From Stratiolaelaps scimitus (Eukaryota; Arthropoda; Arachnida; Mesostigmata; Laelapidae), in NCBI GenBank assembly GCA_019614645.1, contig JABWDB010000047.1:2108001-2172000 (forward strand): a stretch of DNA of 64,000 nt, in the 5' to 3' direction. The notes under the pieces are model-generated. The model ran no database searches. It saw only the letters and a program-made list of their open reading frames with translations, and was not told the DNA's origin. This document shows, in pieces, positions 24,226-37,619 of the stretch (position 1 is its first letter; each line of letters starts with the position of its first letter). Both the position numbers and the translations under genes were made by a program.

Positions 24226-26742
24226 GCTTGTCGCCGGTGACGCGGATCAGTATGTAGGAGACTCTTCGAAAAAATTAGTACAGACATTTATTTTTGTACA
24301 CGAGCTCAATCACATGGGATGCTTTTCTCGATACTTTGATGGAGTTACAACAAGTATATAATACATGGTTTGGTTTGTCACAGAGGAATACATAATGATC
24401 CTCGCCACGAAATTAGGAATTAGGTGAGATTAAGATTTTGAATCTATTAAGATTAAGGTCTGTTAATATTGTTAGTAGATATACAAAGAGGCAACGCAAT
24501 CTTCATTTTGGGTAGGCTTAGAGACTGGCACCGATGGAGCGTCGTTTGAGAGCGGTTTTGGTGAGTGGATACCCTCCTTAATTATTAATACACGTTCACG
24601 GGATACAATTGTTGCCCAATTATTGAATATTTGACTAAAAGTTACATGACACGTTTCATTTCAATCGAAATAAAATACATGGTTTGCCTTTACCAAAAAT
24701 GTCAATAAATATTCAGATTTTAACTATATTTAAAAATAACTAAAACGATTGTTAATTAAAAATTAATTTATGTAGATTCACGCATAAGCTGTTGGATACT
24801 GATTATCATCTGGTGCCGCGAACTTGTATGTTCTTTGCATGCGGCGTGCGTGAGGTCAGTGTCGGCGCTGTTTGAATTGTCATTTATTAAGGATGATTAA
24901 GTCCAAAGCAGACGGTGGGAAAGGGCGGGCTCGGTGGTGACGAAGTGCGGCGGCGGCAAATTTGAAGACTTCGCTGATAGCTTGGCCACCCAATCACTTA
25001 TGACTACCTGTTAGTGTTAGGGTATGAGATAGGGTCACTGCTTCGGAGGCTGCAGCCCATTTTTGGCTTCTTATATTCCTAACACACCGATCGCTCCCTT
25101 GGCCTACGCGTGAATCGTCTTGCCATCGATTCATAGAACTTTCAGTGTATTAATCTAGATCGAGTAATAGGTAGGGGTTCGATTTGCAACCTATCAATGA
25201 AATATGAGATCAAGCCCTTAGCCCATTAGACAAGCACTAAGCTAAATACAAGTGAAATACTCGAATCTAGCACACCAGCCAATAGCGCATACTTCACTAA
25301 CATGTCTGCTGTGAGAAAATATGATCTCGTTCTTTTTGTTACATGCGCTCAGTGATCCCAGTCCAGCAGCCGACAGAGAGCCAACGATTTTTAGCACCTT
25401 CCCAAGCAGTTCAAGTGCACCATTTATGTTTCCATACGCCATTGCGTTCTCAAACTACTGTTTGCCCAGCTATAACAATAAATGTACAATTTTCAAATTT
25501 GGTGCCGAAAACGTACAAGCAAATATGAATGGGCAATATAGTGGGAATGCATGATTCTGCAGAGTGGGGTGTTCCACCCCCGCGTGATTTGTTGCCGCAA
25601 CAAGGCTTCTGCACATCGGTGGCAGGTAGAATGCTGGTTCATTATTCTTTACTTGGATGTTGAGACTAGCTAAGGGAGGTTATATGTACCCAACCCTGTA
25701 TTCGCGTGGGTCTGAATTGGACGCGGGCGTATTGGGCTTGATATCCCTCTAACTGGGCACTGGCGTGCCCGGGAGCCGAAAGCGATTTAGAGCGAAATTG
25801 CTGTACGTTTAGCGACCTATACTTTCTAGCTTCTAAGACTCGTGCAATTTTCCGGCAACAGTTCTCGGTTTCACTATAGTCAGCGAGGGTGTGATAAGAA
25901 CACCTCCAATGCATTTTCAAACAATGCATGCAAATATGGCTTGACGATTTATAGATTTACATACATTTCGGCATCGGTCGTTCAAGGATGTTTGCGTTGT
26001 ATTGGGAATGCCTCGCCTGCATTGGCTGGAGTAGTGCCTCGTGGCCAGGAGATACAACTCAAACAAATCGATTCGCTTATAGAAAGCTAGCGAAGGCAAC
26101 CTTGAAGGGGTACGGTGTCCTCATGATACCGAATAGCATTCGAGATGATGGCATTGTATTTGTCTAGAGCAAAGTTTCCACCTGCAAGGTCGGTTCGGTA
26201 GCCGACTGATGAACGACAAGGAAGAAAAAGTATTTAAGCAAGCGGGAAACTCGGACATCGAAACATGTTGTGTTCCAACTCGAATTTGTTCTGGTCTAAC
26301 AAATTATGCAGTGCGAGCATAAAATGTTGGTTAAATTATAGTAAAGTTTTAATACAGACCTTGTTAACGAAACTCGTTATATAAAAAAAACAAGGTAAAC
26401 GTGTTGGGCACACGTTATCTCATCTGTTCGTGTTATAAATACTCTAGCTATTTCGGTTATTTTACTGAAGCAGTCAAATCATTTGAAACCGATCCAAGTT
26501 TACATCAAGATAACAGACCGTTATATTTCGATATCTGGGCGAAGCTCGGCTACACACGCTTACTGGCAGCCGACTCATGTGCACTGTCAAGAAACGTAAC
26601 AACAATAATTCAATTGAAAATATTTGCAGTTGAAGTAGGAATGGAGTCGAATCATTGCTTTCATGTCTGCCAAATCTCAAATGTAATAGAGATATTCGTG
26701 TCGGATATATGCCCAAATTTCATTGTATATTGTTGTAATATA
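24226..26742. other. Intergenic stretch, nothing recognised
   Basis: No frame with a family signature. The plus-strand frame at 26401-26751 (116 codons) runs into the adjacent MITE's terminal repeat and has no motif. The opposing frames at 25242-25554 are probably shadows of each other. Confidence 0.45.
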
Positions 26743-27226
26743 TTAGGTTGACCCCAAAAAAAACGGCACACATATAAATTTCAATACCGGCTAAACTAAG
26801 CAAGTTAAAACAGAGTTTTTAGTACGAGCTAGAGGTATGCTCCTCTTTTATTTATACACCGGTCCCAGAGTTCTGGCAGCCTTCTAACGGCTAGGTATGC
26901 ACCATTTCTATTACCATTTATAACTTCGTTATTTAAGGCCTCTCTGAGCAAATCGATGTTTGCATACCTTTTGCCACCTTTAGCCCGATGGAAGCAACCT
27001 TAGTCACATGGTTGACTCTCGGTTTCTCTCTGAGAATACAAGTCTGAGGGACCTGCTGCGCCGGTTGCCATTTCAAACGCCCAACGAAAGCCGAATGCTA
27101 GCGGCGTTCGTGCCGTCTGCTTGCTAAGTGTTGTGTCTCGCTACCCGCCAAACTTGAATTCAAACCGGCCAAGAATAAGAATTGGGCGCAAGACGATAGG
27201 AGTGCGGTTTTTTTGGGTCAACCTAA
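26743..27226. mobile_element. Non-autonomous mariner-type MITE with TA duplication
   Basis: The left end ttaggttgaccccaaaa is mirrored at the right end by ttttgggtcaacctaa. The inverted terminal repeats span about 24 bases with small gaps in the A/T tract. Both ends are flanked by TA (26741-26742 and 27227-27228), the target duplicated by Tc1/mariner elements. The 484-bp interior has no open transposase frame. The TIR sequence TTAGGTTG is typical of mariner-family ends. Confidence 0.8.
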
Positions 27227-27308
27227 TATATCAATATTGTATATAGCAATAATGTGACGCTTGTTCCTGTTATAAATGTGTCCGTCAATATACTGAATTA
27301 AATTCGCT

Positions 27309-27554
27309 TTATGCCGTTCGCCTTTCCTGTGCCAAACCCTTGTAGACCTTTGGTCCCCTACGACAATTCGTGCCGAGCCGTGTAAGTTTTTTCTTATTTC
27401 CGGCTCTAGTGTGATGTCGATTTGGGTCATTCTCAGCGAAACGGAACCCGGCGATGTAGCGTCCCTGAAACGAGAGATACTTGCCTGACCTCATTTCACC
27501 ACTCTGAATGACCAATCCTAAAAATGACATCCGCTTGGCTAGAAATTGACACAA
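27309..27554 (-). pseudogene. Possible decayed gypsy-like RT fragment
   Basis: A minus-strand frame starts CQFLAKRMSFLGLVIQSG, which resembles the Ty3/gypsy reverse transcriptase block usually read as K-C-x-F...FLGH-x-(I/V)-S. Nothing upstream or downstream confirms it, and the following residues do not continue the family pattern. Chance similarity is possible. Confidence 0.25.
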
Positions 27555-27579
27555 CGAGGGAAGGAAATAGAGGGAGCGA

Positions 27580-27599
27580 GAGATAGATAGATAGATAGA
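27580..27599. repeat. (GATA)n microsatellite
   Basis: About five tandem copies of the tetranucleotide gata/atag. Confidence 0.9.
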
Positions 27600-28315
27600 G
27601 GTACTGTGAGCGTAAAGAGTGATTTTACGGAAGGAGCCTTTACGTATCAGTCGAGCTGGCTATTTTCGAATCCATTTCAGATCGTCACTGCGGGCTATGC
27701 AATGTAAATTGCAAGCGGACCGCCTGCAAAAAGTACTTGATAGAAGCATGAGGGTGGCCCGCATAGCTAGAGACCTCCACTTATTCGAAGACTCGTTTAC
27801 TCTCTCAAAGAGGCAGCGATAGCAATTGAAACATGACAGCGTTTCAGTGCCGTTTCTTAAGCTATCTGGCGCGTCTTATCTCAGAGATGCAACCTCATAC
27901 GGAAAGGCTGTTGTAGATTACCATAGAAAGCATTTGAGCGTGAACAAGCCAGCGTTTCTACAATCGCTTGCAGCTGGCTGCTATTATATATAGAGGAATT
28001 TACAGAACGCAGAACGCATTACAGTGTGCACAGAAGGTATTTGAGTGCTTCAAAAGAGTGAGGTTCACAACAACGGTTGAATAAGGGGGTGTTCGTAGTC
28101 CCAGTTGAATCTAGGTGCAACTCGTCAGCATTATTTTGTCGAACTACTTACTGAAAGCATAAGATCGACCTTGAATATTACATATATAATATTAGGATAT
28201 CGTAAGTTACATAAACGTGTGTATTTGACTTCAAATGTTCTATTGTCCGTGGCAAACATAAGTTGCATACTGTAAATAAGTGAAGGTCGCCCTGATAGGC
28301 CCTTGGGGTAGTACC

Positions 28316-28369
28316 CAAAGGTGGCTCCGACACGAAGGGAACAGCTGAGAATCAGCTTAAAAAAGAAAG
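28316..28369 (+). repeat. Short retroposon family B, internally deleted copy
   Basis: caaaggtggctccgacac joins directly to gaagggaacagctgagaatc and an A-rich tail. The copies at 33.5 and 56.6 kb carry about 50 additional bases between these parts, so this copy has lost its middle. Confidence 0.55.
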
Positions 28370-29490
28370 TTGAATACTGTGGACATACATCCTGGTACCT
28401 AAAGAACGAACTGCTTTACGTTTGTGAAAGCATCCGCGCAACGGATCCATCGGAGAGAGTGGGAGGGAATTGATAGTCCTGAGCCGAACGCTCCCGCAGC
28501 AGCTCATCCGAGCAGTGGTTTCCTCTTGGACTCGTTCTGTCTCTAAGGTGTCAGTGCTTCTTCGCGGGTGTGGCCTCCGTAGAGAATCTCCCCCCAGTCA
28601 CCGAGGTTTTCGGGAGGGAACTGCTAACGCATTGCCGCACTCACAGCCCACAATGAGGCATTGCTTGTGGTTGTTTTTCTAATGTAAGTAACGGGTCTGA
28701 GATTGTGGCATATGATACTATGGCCCCAATTATTTTACTTTTCCACTACCCTAACCCTCATTCGCTTTCGTTATCTTGTCGGAGGCATGTGTCCAAAGTG
28801 TCCCGAATTGTGTTTGGCCCCCACAATTCGATGCCATTTAAACATTGGCTCTTTCTATTTTCGATGGAAGACCGTTGTGCCTGCATAATCGTAACGCTCT
28901 CGATGGAAATTCCGAAGTGGCCGCACCCGCGACCCCTTCACATACAGCTAAGTTGTGCAGGAACAAAGATCACTGACATGTGCAGCTGTCGAGAGCTAAC
29001 TCTATTCCTTATATCCAGAAATAACGACTTCGCCGTATAATGAGGTGGGTCATTGCTTCGTGATCGAATCAACGAAGCGCTGGAATCGTGGCATTGAGAC
29101 AACATCGCGCTCTCCCGCGCCACTGACTCGCTTAACCTACTTCGCTATCTTTGACCACATGCTATCAGCGTCTGACAACGAGATTAGAAATGCAGATCAG
29201 TCCACACACGGTACGCTTCAATAATGGAATATCTGGTATAAAGAAAAGCCTGCCCTTCATTTCGAGTCGCTAGCTGTAACTGCTACATTTAAAAATCTGA
29301 CCTCATCTAACAACGTCGTCGTATATGTTCAGTGGTTTGTGAAAACTACCAACACCTGTACGACATAGCCTTGTATTTCAGAGGTGTCAAATGTGAATTT
29401 TCATGTTCATAGTAACTAAGCTTCTTGGCTTCTTATCGACTTTCCCATTATTTATACTCTGTAGAACAGCGCAGTTTTTGGAAGAACGAC
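28370..29490. other. Intergenic stretch, nothing recognised
   Basis: A GC-richer patch at 28480-28680 has a 70-codon frame without motif or homologue that I can name. The overlapping frames at 28703-29040 are likewise unremarkable. Confidence 0.4.
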
Positions 29491-29575
29491 CTATTCTCTG
29501 GGCAAAGAGACAATGCCGTCGTCTCCCTCGGGGCCAAGACCGCCCAGATCTAACAACCTGTTCCACTCCCTCTCT
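29491..29575 (+). mobile_element. Short LINE tail, 5'-truncated
   Basis: ctgggcaaagagacaatgcc, then gtcgtctccctcggggccaa, resembles the RGNA...LG coding end of the 46-kb element family and of the tails at 19.4 and 24.2 kb. Similarity covers only about 60-80 bases. Confidence 0.45.
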
Positions 29576-32500
29576 CCCCAAATGCGTCACGACCCAATAA
29601 TATTTCCCTAAATACTTTCCGGATAGCACTCCTACGGTAGCTCCAACTAACCTTGCGAGATAGAGCTAACAAGGTTCTTACAATGAATCGTATCTAAAGG
29701 TTACGACGTAGTCCTTTTAAGAGAACAATTTTCCCATCGGGAAAAAACAGATGCGGGCGTGCTGAATACCTCATTAAGACGGCGAAAAGAAATCGTGGTC
29801 AAAGTGTTTTATCGCCGGTACACTTGTTTATGGCCACCGATCGAATTGTGGACTATCGTGCAAGCACCCAAGGGTTCGCTTCTGTGGAAACGGCGCTTAC
29901 CTCATAACTAAAAGGCAGTCAAACCTAAAAGCATCTCGTTATAGGACAATTCAAAGTCTGTTTGTTGGCATAGGTCTCTACGTCAAGGTCGGGTTGACTA
30001 TGTCAACTTATGTCTCTAGTGTGTACCTGAAACTCTGATTGTAGAAGGTAATCTTCAGCGTGTGTCTACTTATGCATTCTAAGGCCTAAGGTATATACAT
30101 CTAGTGAATGGTGCTCGAACGTCTGCTTAAGAATGAGCAATATATTTGAAATAGTGAACGGGGCGGTTAGCCTCTACGCGTTACCCAATGCTAGCTCAGC
30201 AGTGACACATGTTAACGGAGACAACCGAAGGCTATAGAAAGACAGGTAGAATATAAACGACATAGACATTATAGCTCACTTATGACCCACGATAATCATA
30301 TTAATGGCCTCTGCCACGATTTTAATATATACGTGTCATGTTGAATCACCAGACAGATCGTGCAGTGAACTGACCCCATGTCCTTTGGAAAGGACGAGAG
30401 AGATGAGAACTGTTTGACCCCCAGCAGACATTGGCGTTACCTTCTCAACGGCTCGCTCACAGGCTCGCTGAACAAACTACCTCTAAGCTACAATAGATAA
30501 ATCCCACTGGTTATAGGAGCATTAGCGTAGCTTTGTTGCATCAGAAGCATGTTATTACATTATAGACTGTTCGACTGCCAGTGTCATTCTTATAAGTCAC
30601 ATAACAACATGTTAGACTGCGGGTGTTTTTAGAGCTTCAGTTTCTAGGGGCCAGGCGCTTCCCTGTCATGGCGTGCAGGGTGGCAACTCGAATTTAGGCT
30701 CCCGAAGGGAAGTTCTCTCAGCATTGTTATATTTACCTCCAATAAGAAGACAATGAGTTTATTTCAAATCGTTAAATTAATGTTTCATTATGTCTAGCTA
30801 TTTCATAGTTTCTCTACGTTCATATTTCTGCTAGATATAGATGTAATCGACGATTTCCATTATCAATATATAATAGAATCCACGGATCTCATTGATTTCA
30901 TTGCGCCTGTCTCATACCCCACAGAATAATCTCGTATCCACTTGTGACGGTTTGGCGGTAAAACGGGTACATTGTCTTGCGGCTGTTAGTAGTTTCGGAA
31001 CTCCTACTCTAGGAGGTAACAGCAAACGAGCATCTGGTCATATCGTAGAAGGCCGTAACTCAACGACTGACTGTTCCCTGTGATAATCCCAAAAACCCAG
31101 ACACCTGTCAACTGAATTATATTCAGTTGTAAAAACATACGCGCTTTATCGTGCAAATGAACATCAAGGTAGCCAGCAAATAGGAACTCGAGATTTCGAA
31201 GATGGTGATTACAAAGGATTTAAGATGACCAGAACGTCACAAAGTCCTGTTTATAGCTTCACTTGTTCGTAGTATCGTCGTAAACGTCAAGTTCCGATAA
31301 TGTTACTGAACTCAACAAACGGTCGGGATGAAATTGCCTGACATGACCTCGTCCCTGCCGGGCAGATCAAGTAGGGTAATATAAATACGAGCGCAAGCTG
31401 AACGCCCGGAAAGCGTGTCCTGTTGAACTTAGCAAGTATTTGGGACCGATTGGCCTGTTTTATATAAAACATCTAGGTTCCATATTGGGAGCCAATAAAC
31501 TGTTATAAACACTTCTGAGAACTACCACCACATTCTGTACAGTGGTCCAATCCATTTAGCTGGATAAGCCCTCCATAAAATAGATAAATGTACATGCTCG
31601 TCCATGTTTGTCCCTCGGGATAAATACAACATCATAGATAGTGTCATAGATAAAGTCAGCAATTACTGTTTACACTCTGATTTTGAAACTCTCTATGCTT
31701 ATGATACACCAAGAGGCACATATACACCCGATACCCGGACTGTTCTACATCTATAACAGTTAGCAATTCTGGTTCCAACCGTCCGCGCTGAGATATATAT
31801 AGCACCGCGTAGCAAAATACGAAGGACCAAGAAGACACCAGAAGCAAAGCTCAACGGAGAGACGCAAACGAGCGGAATATCTTACGGATCGACGGCAGTT
31901 CGAAACGATACGTGAATCTAAGTAATCAACTCGCATTCGAAATCTGTTGCGTTTGGCAATGATAAGCACCAGCCATAAAAACGCACAATTTCTAGCCGAT
32001 TTGTATAATTGCGCGCACTTAAGACGGTACTCAACGTGCCGACTCTGGGGAAGAGATACACTCTCAGCAGAGGATGGTTTTAGCAGGCAGAGGCGTTTTG
32101 TCATCCACGTCAACCCCCCTGCACTGGATCGGCCCACTTTCACGGAGATTGAAATGTCTCTGGTGGTGTCCGTGCGTTTGAAGAAAATTTCCTCCTCTCA
32201 GAAAAAAAAACGGTACTCAACGTTGTTGTTGTTGTTGTTCACCCCTTCGTCCTATATGTGTTGCCTTAGTTTTAGTTACAACTTGACTTCATCTGTTAAT
32301 AGTTTTACCTGTAGCTTTCTAAATAGAAGGCATCAAGGTACACTGCTAAGCGGGCAACAATGATTTCCTGAATATTTACTTCGTTGCAGACTCTTCTTCA
32401 CACAAGATAATCCCAGAAACGAATAAATAAGGCCAAAAAATATCTTGAGTATGTTCCTTACCAGAAAACTTGACATGGGAGGGGCATTGCCATCAGATGA

Positions 32501-33057
32501 GAATCTGTTGGCCGACTCTTGTGATTTCTTTACTAAAAGAACGAGCAAACGTGCGAAGCAGACTGCGCTTAGCCGTTAAACCTATTAAGTCGTCCAATGA
32601 TGGACAGGCTATTCTCAAAGGCATGCTCAGTCAACCTCCTGAAACCCAGATGGTCCTTCACATCATGAGCTCAACTTCCAACAAGATCCGTCATCTCATG
32701 CACGTCTGCTGTCGAGTTTAATTTTACGAACTCAAACTTTACAAAATACTCACTGTCCGAACCTAATATACGATATAACGAATCTACACTCAGCTGCATA
32801 TGCTCTGCTGGGCAATCCGCCGTTAACGAAAACAACGATGAAGAGCGGCAAAAATGGCATTGGATGTGCTTGCCATGATCTCCTATGAGAATAGAAGTGC
32901 CTGATAAATTCCTTATGCAAATAAGAACTATTATTATAAGTATTATCTAAATTAATTTCGACCACGTACGCAGGGAAAATAAATGTATGAAAAGAAACGT
33001 TCGGAGATTAACATTTTTCGTAAAACCGGCCAAATAAGCATACTAACAAATTACTTT
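29576..33057. other. Intergenic stretch, nothing recognised
   Basis: No convincing coding exon. Overlapping frames on both strands at 31760-32363 reach about 130 codons but lack motifs and are probably chance. A (GTT)n run of six copies lies at 32222-32239. Confidence 0.45.
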
Positions 33058-33218
33058 TCTGAGCTGACTCACAGTCAACATTTAACGTCCACGGTATTGC
33101 TTTCGGCATTGCTTTATAGGACGGACCCCTTTAAATATTAATGTGCAACCCGTGCACCTACGTGTCTCCTCCGATTGCAAGGCGCACGCGAATGCACCAC
33201 GCCATCGAGCTCTACCAA
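33058..33218 (-). repeat. tRNA-derived SINE copy 3
   Basis: The minus strand shows the tRNA-Ala-like head (33218 to about 33155, with CCTTGCAATCGG) and then the body, ending in GTCAGCTCAGAAAAG. A few bases around the B box are lost. It aligns over its whole length with copy 2 and over the body with copies 4 and 5. Confidence 0.7.
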
Positions 33219-33353
33219 ATAAGCATACTATCGATATGGAACTCGACGGTGTTATTCTCCGGTGTGTTCTATTAGATCTTTAAACATAATGGCTTGCAAA
33301 TTTCAAAAGTAGTTATGAATTGCTATCGTGGGTTTTCGTTTGCGCAACACTAA

Positions 33354-33372
33354 TCTCTCTCTCTCTCTCTCT
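33354..33372. repeat. (CT)n microsatellite
   Basis: A pure CT run of about 19 bases. Confidence 0.95.
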
Positions 33373-33542
33373 AATGTTATTCTGTTATTATAACTCCGTA
33401 GCATTGGGCGGCAGTGTTTTCGTTGTTAGATTCGTATGAGAGTATTTCATTCGCTATTACTGCCTTGACATGAGGCAACCTCTACGGGCCTGCATCTTTC
33501 TTTATCTGAAGATTCTTGCCAGGTACGAATAAGGAAGAGAAT

Positions 33543-33649
33543 AAGCAAAGAGGGCCCCGACAGGTCTTCATAGTAATACGTAATAGGTTAAGGGCTGAGG
33601 TCTGTCAGATAGGGGAACAGCTGAGGGTCAACCCGAAAAACCAAAAAAT
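33543..33649 (+). repeat. Short retroposon family B, copy 2
   Basis: agcaaagagggccccgacag, then a catagtaatacg segment, ggttaagggctgaggtctgt, aggggaacagctgagggtca, and an A-rich tail (aaaaaccaaaaaa). About 85% of positions match the 56.6-kb copy by eye. It carries no coding sequence. Confidence 0.75.
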
Positions 33650-34225
33650 AATAACCTCTACGGACCAGAATGCTGTAATCGAATCGCTTGGTGAGAGGAG
33701 TAGTACTTATATACTTAAACAATGAACAGCAGCCCCTTGTTGAGTATGATCGCTGAGTGAACGGTCGTTGTGTGTGCAATGAATGCACTGTGTGAATGCA
33801 CTGTTGGGCCATTTGCAAAAAACAAGAATTCTAATATAATTACGGTCATGACAGCGATTGTAATTAATTGGGATACTTTGCTTGAATTAGCAGCGTGCTC
33901 CATTACATAGTTCATTTCAGTATGAAACGATAGTGCAACAATTTCGCAAGTTGCCGCATTCGTTTCCACTTTCCTATGGACGTATGCACGGCAGAGCGTG
34001 GCCAGAAGTGGGCGACGGAGGCTATGTCTCTACTACGAAGCAGTGATGACACCATATAATGTGCGTCACTAGCGTTGCCTGTTGAATGAATGGATACCTT
34101 ATTTGTATGCATAGCATACGAATCCGGAACGCCGATAATGTATCAAAAAGCACTTACAATGGTTGTTAATGTACGCGTATTGTTTCCCCATTTATATCTA
34201 AACGTTCTTTGATATACCATCCATA

Positions 34226-34264
<39 letters not shown>

Positions 34265-35053
34265 TACATGCCCTGTCGTTCGATTTGCGCATTGCTGAGA
34301 AAGCAAAATGTTTGCACTATCATTGTTAAATATGGAACACGGCCATACACCTTGAAACGATGTGACCATTTCCATTATTCAGCGCACTGCAGCGAAACAC
34401 ACATTAGCATATACTACCACGTACGAGATGCGACTTGAAATGGCAGTTTGCCTGGAGCTAGCATCTGCAGAGTTGTCCAGTTGAACGAAAAGGATGCGTT
34501 CATGGCCATGAGCTATTCTATCCTGTTTGCTCAGGGTGGCTATCACACGCCAGGGAGGTAACAGACGCATTGTTTTAGACGCTGATGTGGGTAGCCTAGG
34601 CCGTTCACTTTGCCGTGTGAAATTCCGCTGATCCATGTTTACTATGTTGTGTTGTAATATGTACGCTTCTCGACCAGATAAATACAATACAGCAGGTCTC
34701 CGGCTCCCACGGGTGTCTTCAATCGAGTAGTGTTAACTGAAAGAGGGATCCCTTCATTGGAAGTCACAGAATACTAGACAAGATTATGGGATTCTGAGGT
34801 AAGAATGCACTCAATTTTCTAATGTGATCGGACTGAGTAAAATTTTGAGCTGGAAAGGCTCCATTTATTGCTTTAGCAGGCTATAACTTATATCTAAACT
34901 TAGTGAGATTGTCACGTATCACATTTGTCGAATGGCTAGCAAGCTCGTTGACTGAAGCGCTGCTGATTAGGGACGGATATGATATAATAACTTTCTTATT
35001 CCAGCAGTAAATCATTTCGTGGGTACCGGTGATATAGTTGCGTATGGACTATA
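33650..35053. other. Intergenic stretch with a long AT microsatellite
   Basis: No gene recognised. A (TA)n tract with one interruption runs from 34223 to 34260. Confidence 0.5.
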
Positions 35054-35091
35054 TCACATTGTTTTTAACGTCCACGTTAAAAACAATGTGA
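35054..35091. repeat. Perfect 38-bp palindrome (18-bp arms)
   Basis: tcacattgtttttaacgt (35054-35071), spacer CC, then acgttaaaaacaatgtga (35074-35091). The arms are exact reverse complements with only two bases between them. Confidence 0.95.
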
Positions 35092-35665
35092 TTGCACAAG
35101 TTTATTTTTCTACCAAGACCATACTTTTTAGCTGGTTGATTCGTTACGGGACTCCTGAAAAGGACACCTCTGTTACGGGCCCGTCTAAGAAGGACACCTC
35201 CTACGTAGCTACCGATAGATGGTCATCGACTCATTAAGGCTGAAAAGCATCCGTGAAATAAATATCGTCAATGGTATCAAGGCCGTGGTTAGGCAAACCT
35301 ATATACATGCATCCTTTGGTCTGCCATATATAAAATAGCCTTTTTCTTTTTATTGTATATGGACGCCAATTATCAGCGTTGCAATCTGTGCAAGCTCTTA
35401 TTGGCGCTTATTGGCGCTTATTGTTAAGTCGTTTCACAGTATTGCGAAGAAACTTCTGTGAAGAATTGTGGTTGGCATGCACCGATCATTTTCTCTGAAG
35501 GAAAGACTCCATTATTGGATGCCTGCGAGATCGAAGATGACTATTGGATAATAATCTAGCGGACTGCATAGGGCAACTTCACTCCCTCTACCCGCATTAT
35601 TTAATGCCCGTACTTATCTTGTGAGCGAGGGCGCTGCGCGCCTACAGTAAAATAGTACTATTTCC

Positions 35666-35699
<34 letters not shown>

Positions 35700-37619
35700 T
35701 ATAAGTGCTTGCGTGCAAAATGAATCGAGTTTACTTATCCTAAACCAGAGAAAAGTGGAGAAATGGATATTGGCGTTAACGATTTTCCTCTAAACGCGAA
35801 CCATCAGTAGATCTAAGCTGCTTTTTTGAGCCGAGTATGGCAAATACCGTTTTTTTAAGATAGCAGCAAGGACTTAGTTCCCCTTTGCATTGAAATCGAT
35901 ACAGTGGCATCTACTTGATCAAACAATGTGTGATGTTTCTTTTAGTAACTGTCTGTCGTCTATGTGACATTGTAGCGATATGAGAACACGTGGTATAGAA
36001 TGAATACTTAGAAAAGAAACAGCCCTCCTTTATTGAAATATAAAATATTTTTATACATGGCCGCACCACTACGAGAAATGGTGTCTAGACGGGGAAAGCA
36101 CACGGTTCCTTGAGGCCACGGCAGAAATATTACATATACCGCTGCTGGTCGCCATTGATCCCTACGTTGTCCCGCTTTACCAGGGTTGCGCAAACCATGA
36201 ACGGGCATGGCCCATAAGCATATGACAAAGGTTTGTTTGCGGTTGCCTTAGCCAACGTGGCAAAACATTCGAGAAGAAGGAGCACTCTTTTCTGGCAAAG
36301 TTTAAGCTGATGGCCAAATGATGACCTTATGTCTTCTTCCGCAAATCTGAGCCTGATTTGCGTCGGTTTTCTTCGTTGGACATGGCTGCCAATTCAACGT
36401 ATTCAAATATTGGGGGAGCAATGACAGGAATAATTACATGGCATGGTATTCTCAGATGCTAGTTCAAACACGATTTTTAGTGTCACAACGTTCACTCTTC
36501 GCCGACATAATCAGAGCTTCCCGACCGACAAACACGCTACATTGTTAGAAAGTATACTAGTGGGAACTCTTCTTCTCGAGTAAGCCGGACTACAATGAGA
36601 CGTGTACTACGGCCAAACGAACACTTAGAGCCATCTGTGTGGTAACTGTCTCGAATACCCGTTACAGAACATTCATGTATACTTTTTGTTAAAAAGAAAT
36701 GAAACGCACCCGCGCTCAACGGGGAGAGAAGATTAAGCGTCACCTGTCTGTCTACTCGACCCACCTCGCAGTTGCTATCCTCGTATCTAGAACGAATCAC
36801 CAATGACAAGAATCGAAGTGGTGGGAGCCCGAGTGGAACCCTCTGAATCTCTACGGAGCGTCGACGACAGGTTACTAGAAATGCGAGCTTACATTTTGAT
36901 AACAGACAGCCGATACACGCGAATAACCGGCGATACGTATCAATCGTGTATCGATCAATCTATTTATCGAGAGTATGTATCTGTCGCGTGAAGTTTCGTC
37001 GCGAATTCGTCTTGATGAAAAATCCCGATGAACGTTGCTAGATACGGCATGACGCGGCAGATAAACGGTAGTAATCACAATGTTATTATGACGCACGCGA
37101 CATAGAAAAATTGGCGATACTTCTCTGCTGTTCGAACAGATTAATCAGAGAATCAGCGGCAGCAATCGACGACGTATCAAAGCCAAAAATAACTGCCTTT
37201 TTTCTCCGCAAGCGCATGATTTGTTGGCACCCGCAAAATATCACCTTTTAGGTGTGCTACCCGCTCGTGGAATACGTGTCTTTCAAGCAGGGCTATGCAT
37301 CGTGTGTCCACAATATTTTACCCTGTTGCGACACGACGTGCGAAAATAACAGTGAGGATTTCCGAAATCCGGCAGTTGAGTTAGACTAGAGGTTACAGCT
37401 TTCAAGTAAACATGCAAATCACCATCTATGTCTTGCTGACAAACGGGTTCTATGAGCCCCTACACGTGGGCCTTTGCCGCAGCACAATGTGATTGCTGTT
37501 TCTCTCTATTTCGTCATAACATGGCAGCTAGATATGATTTTTTTGGATTGCACTCCGCCAAACAGATCGGAATCTTATTTGCTCACTTGTCTGGAACCAA
37601 AAAAAAAAGGTGAATTTTG
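35092..37619. other. Intergenic stretch, nothing recognised
   Basis: No supported gene. There is an 11-base tandem (ttattggcgct) near 35399-35425 and an AT microsatellite at 35666-35703. Frames at 36008-37096 have no motif. Confidence 0.45.
35666..35703. repeat. (TA)n microsatellite
   Basis: A TA tract of 38 bases with one G interruption. Confidence 0.95.

Noticed and set aside
26401..26751. 116-codon plus-strand frame
   Set aside because: It ends inside the MITE terminal repeat and has no family signature or splice partners.
31760..32363. Two overlapping 127-138 codon frames on opposite strands
   Set aside because: No motif, no consistent composition and no exon borders; mutual overlap suggests chance.
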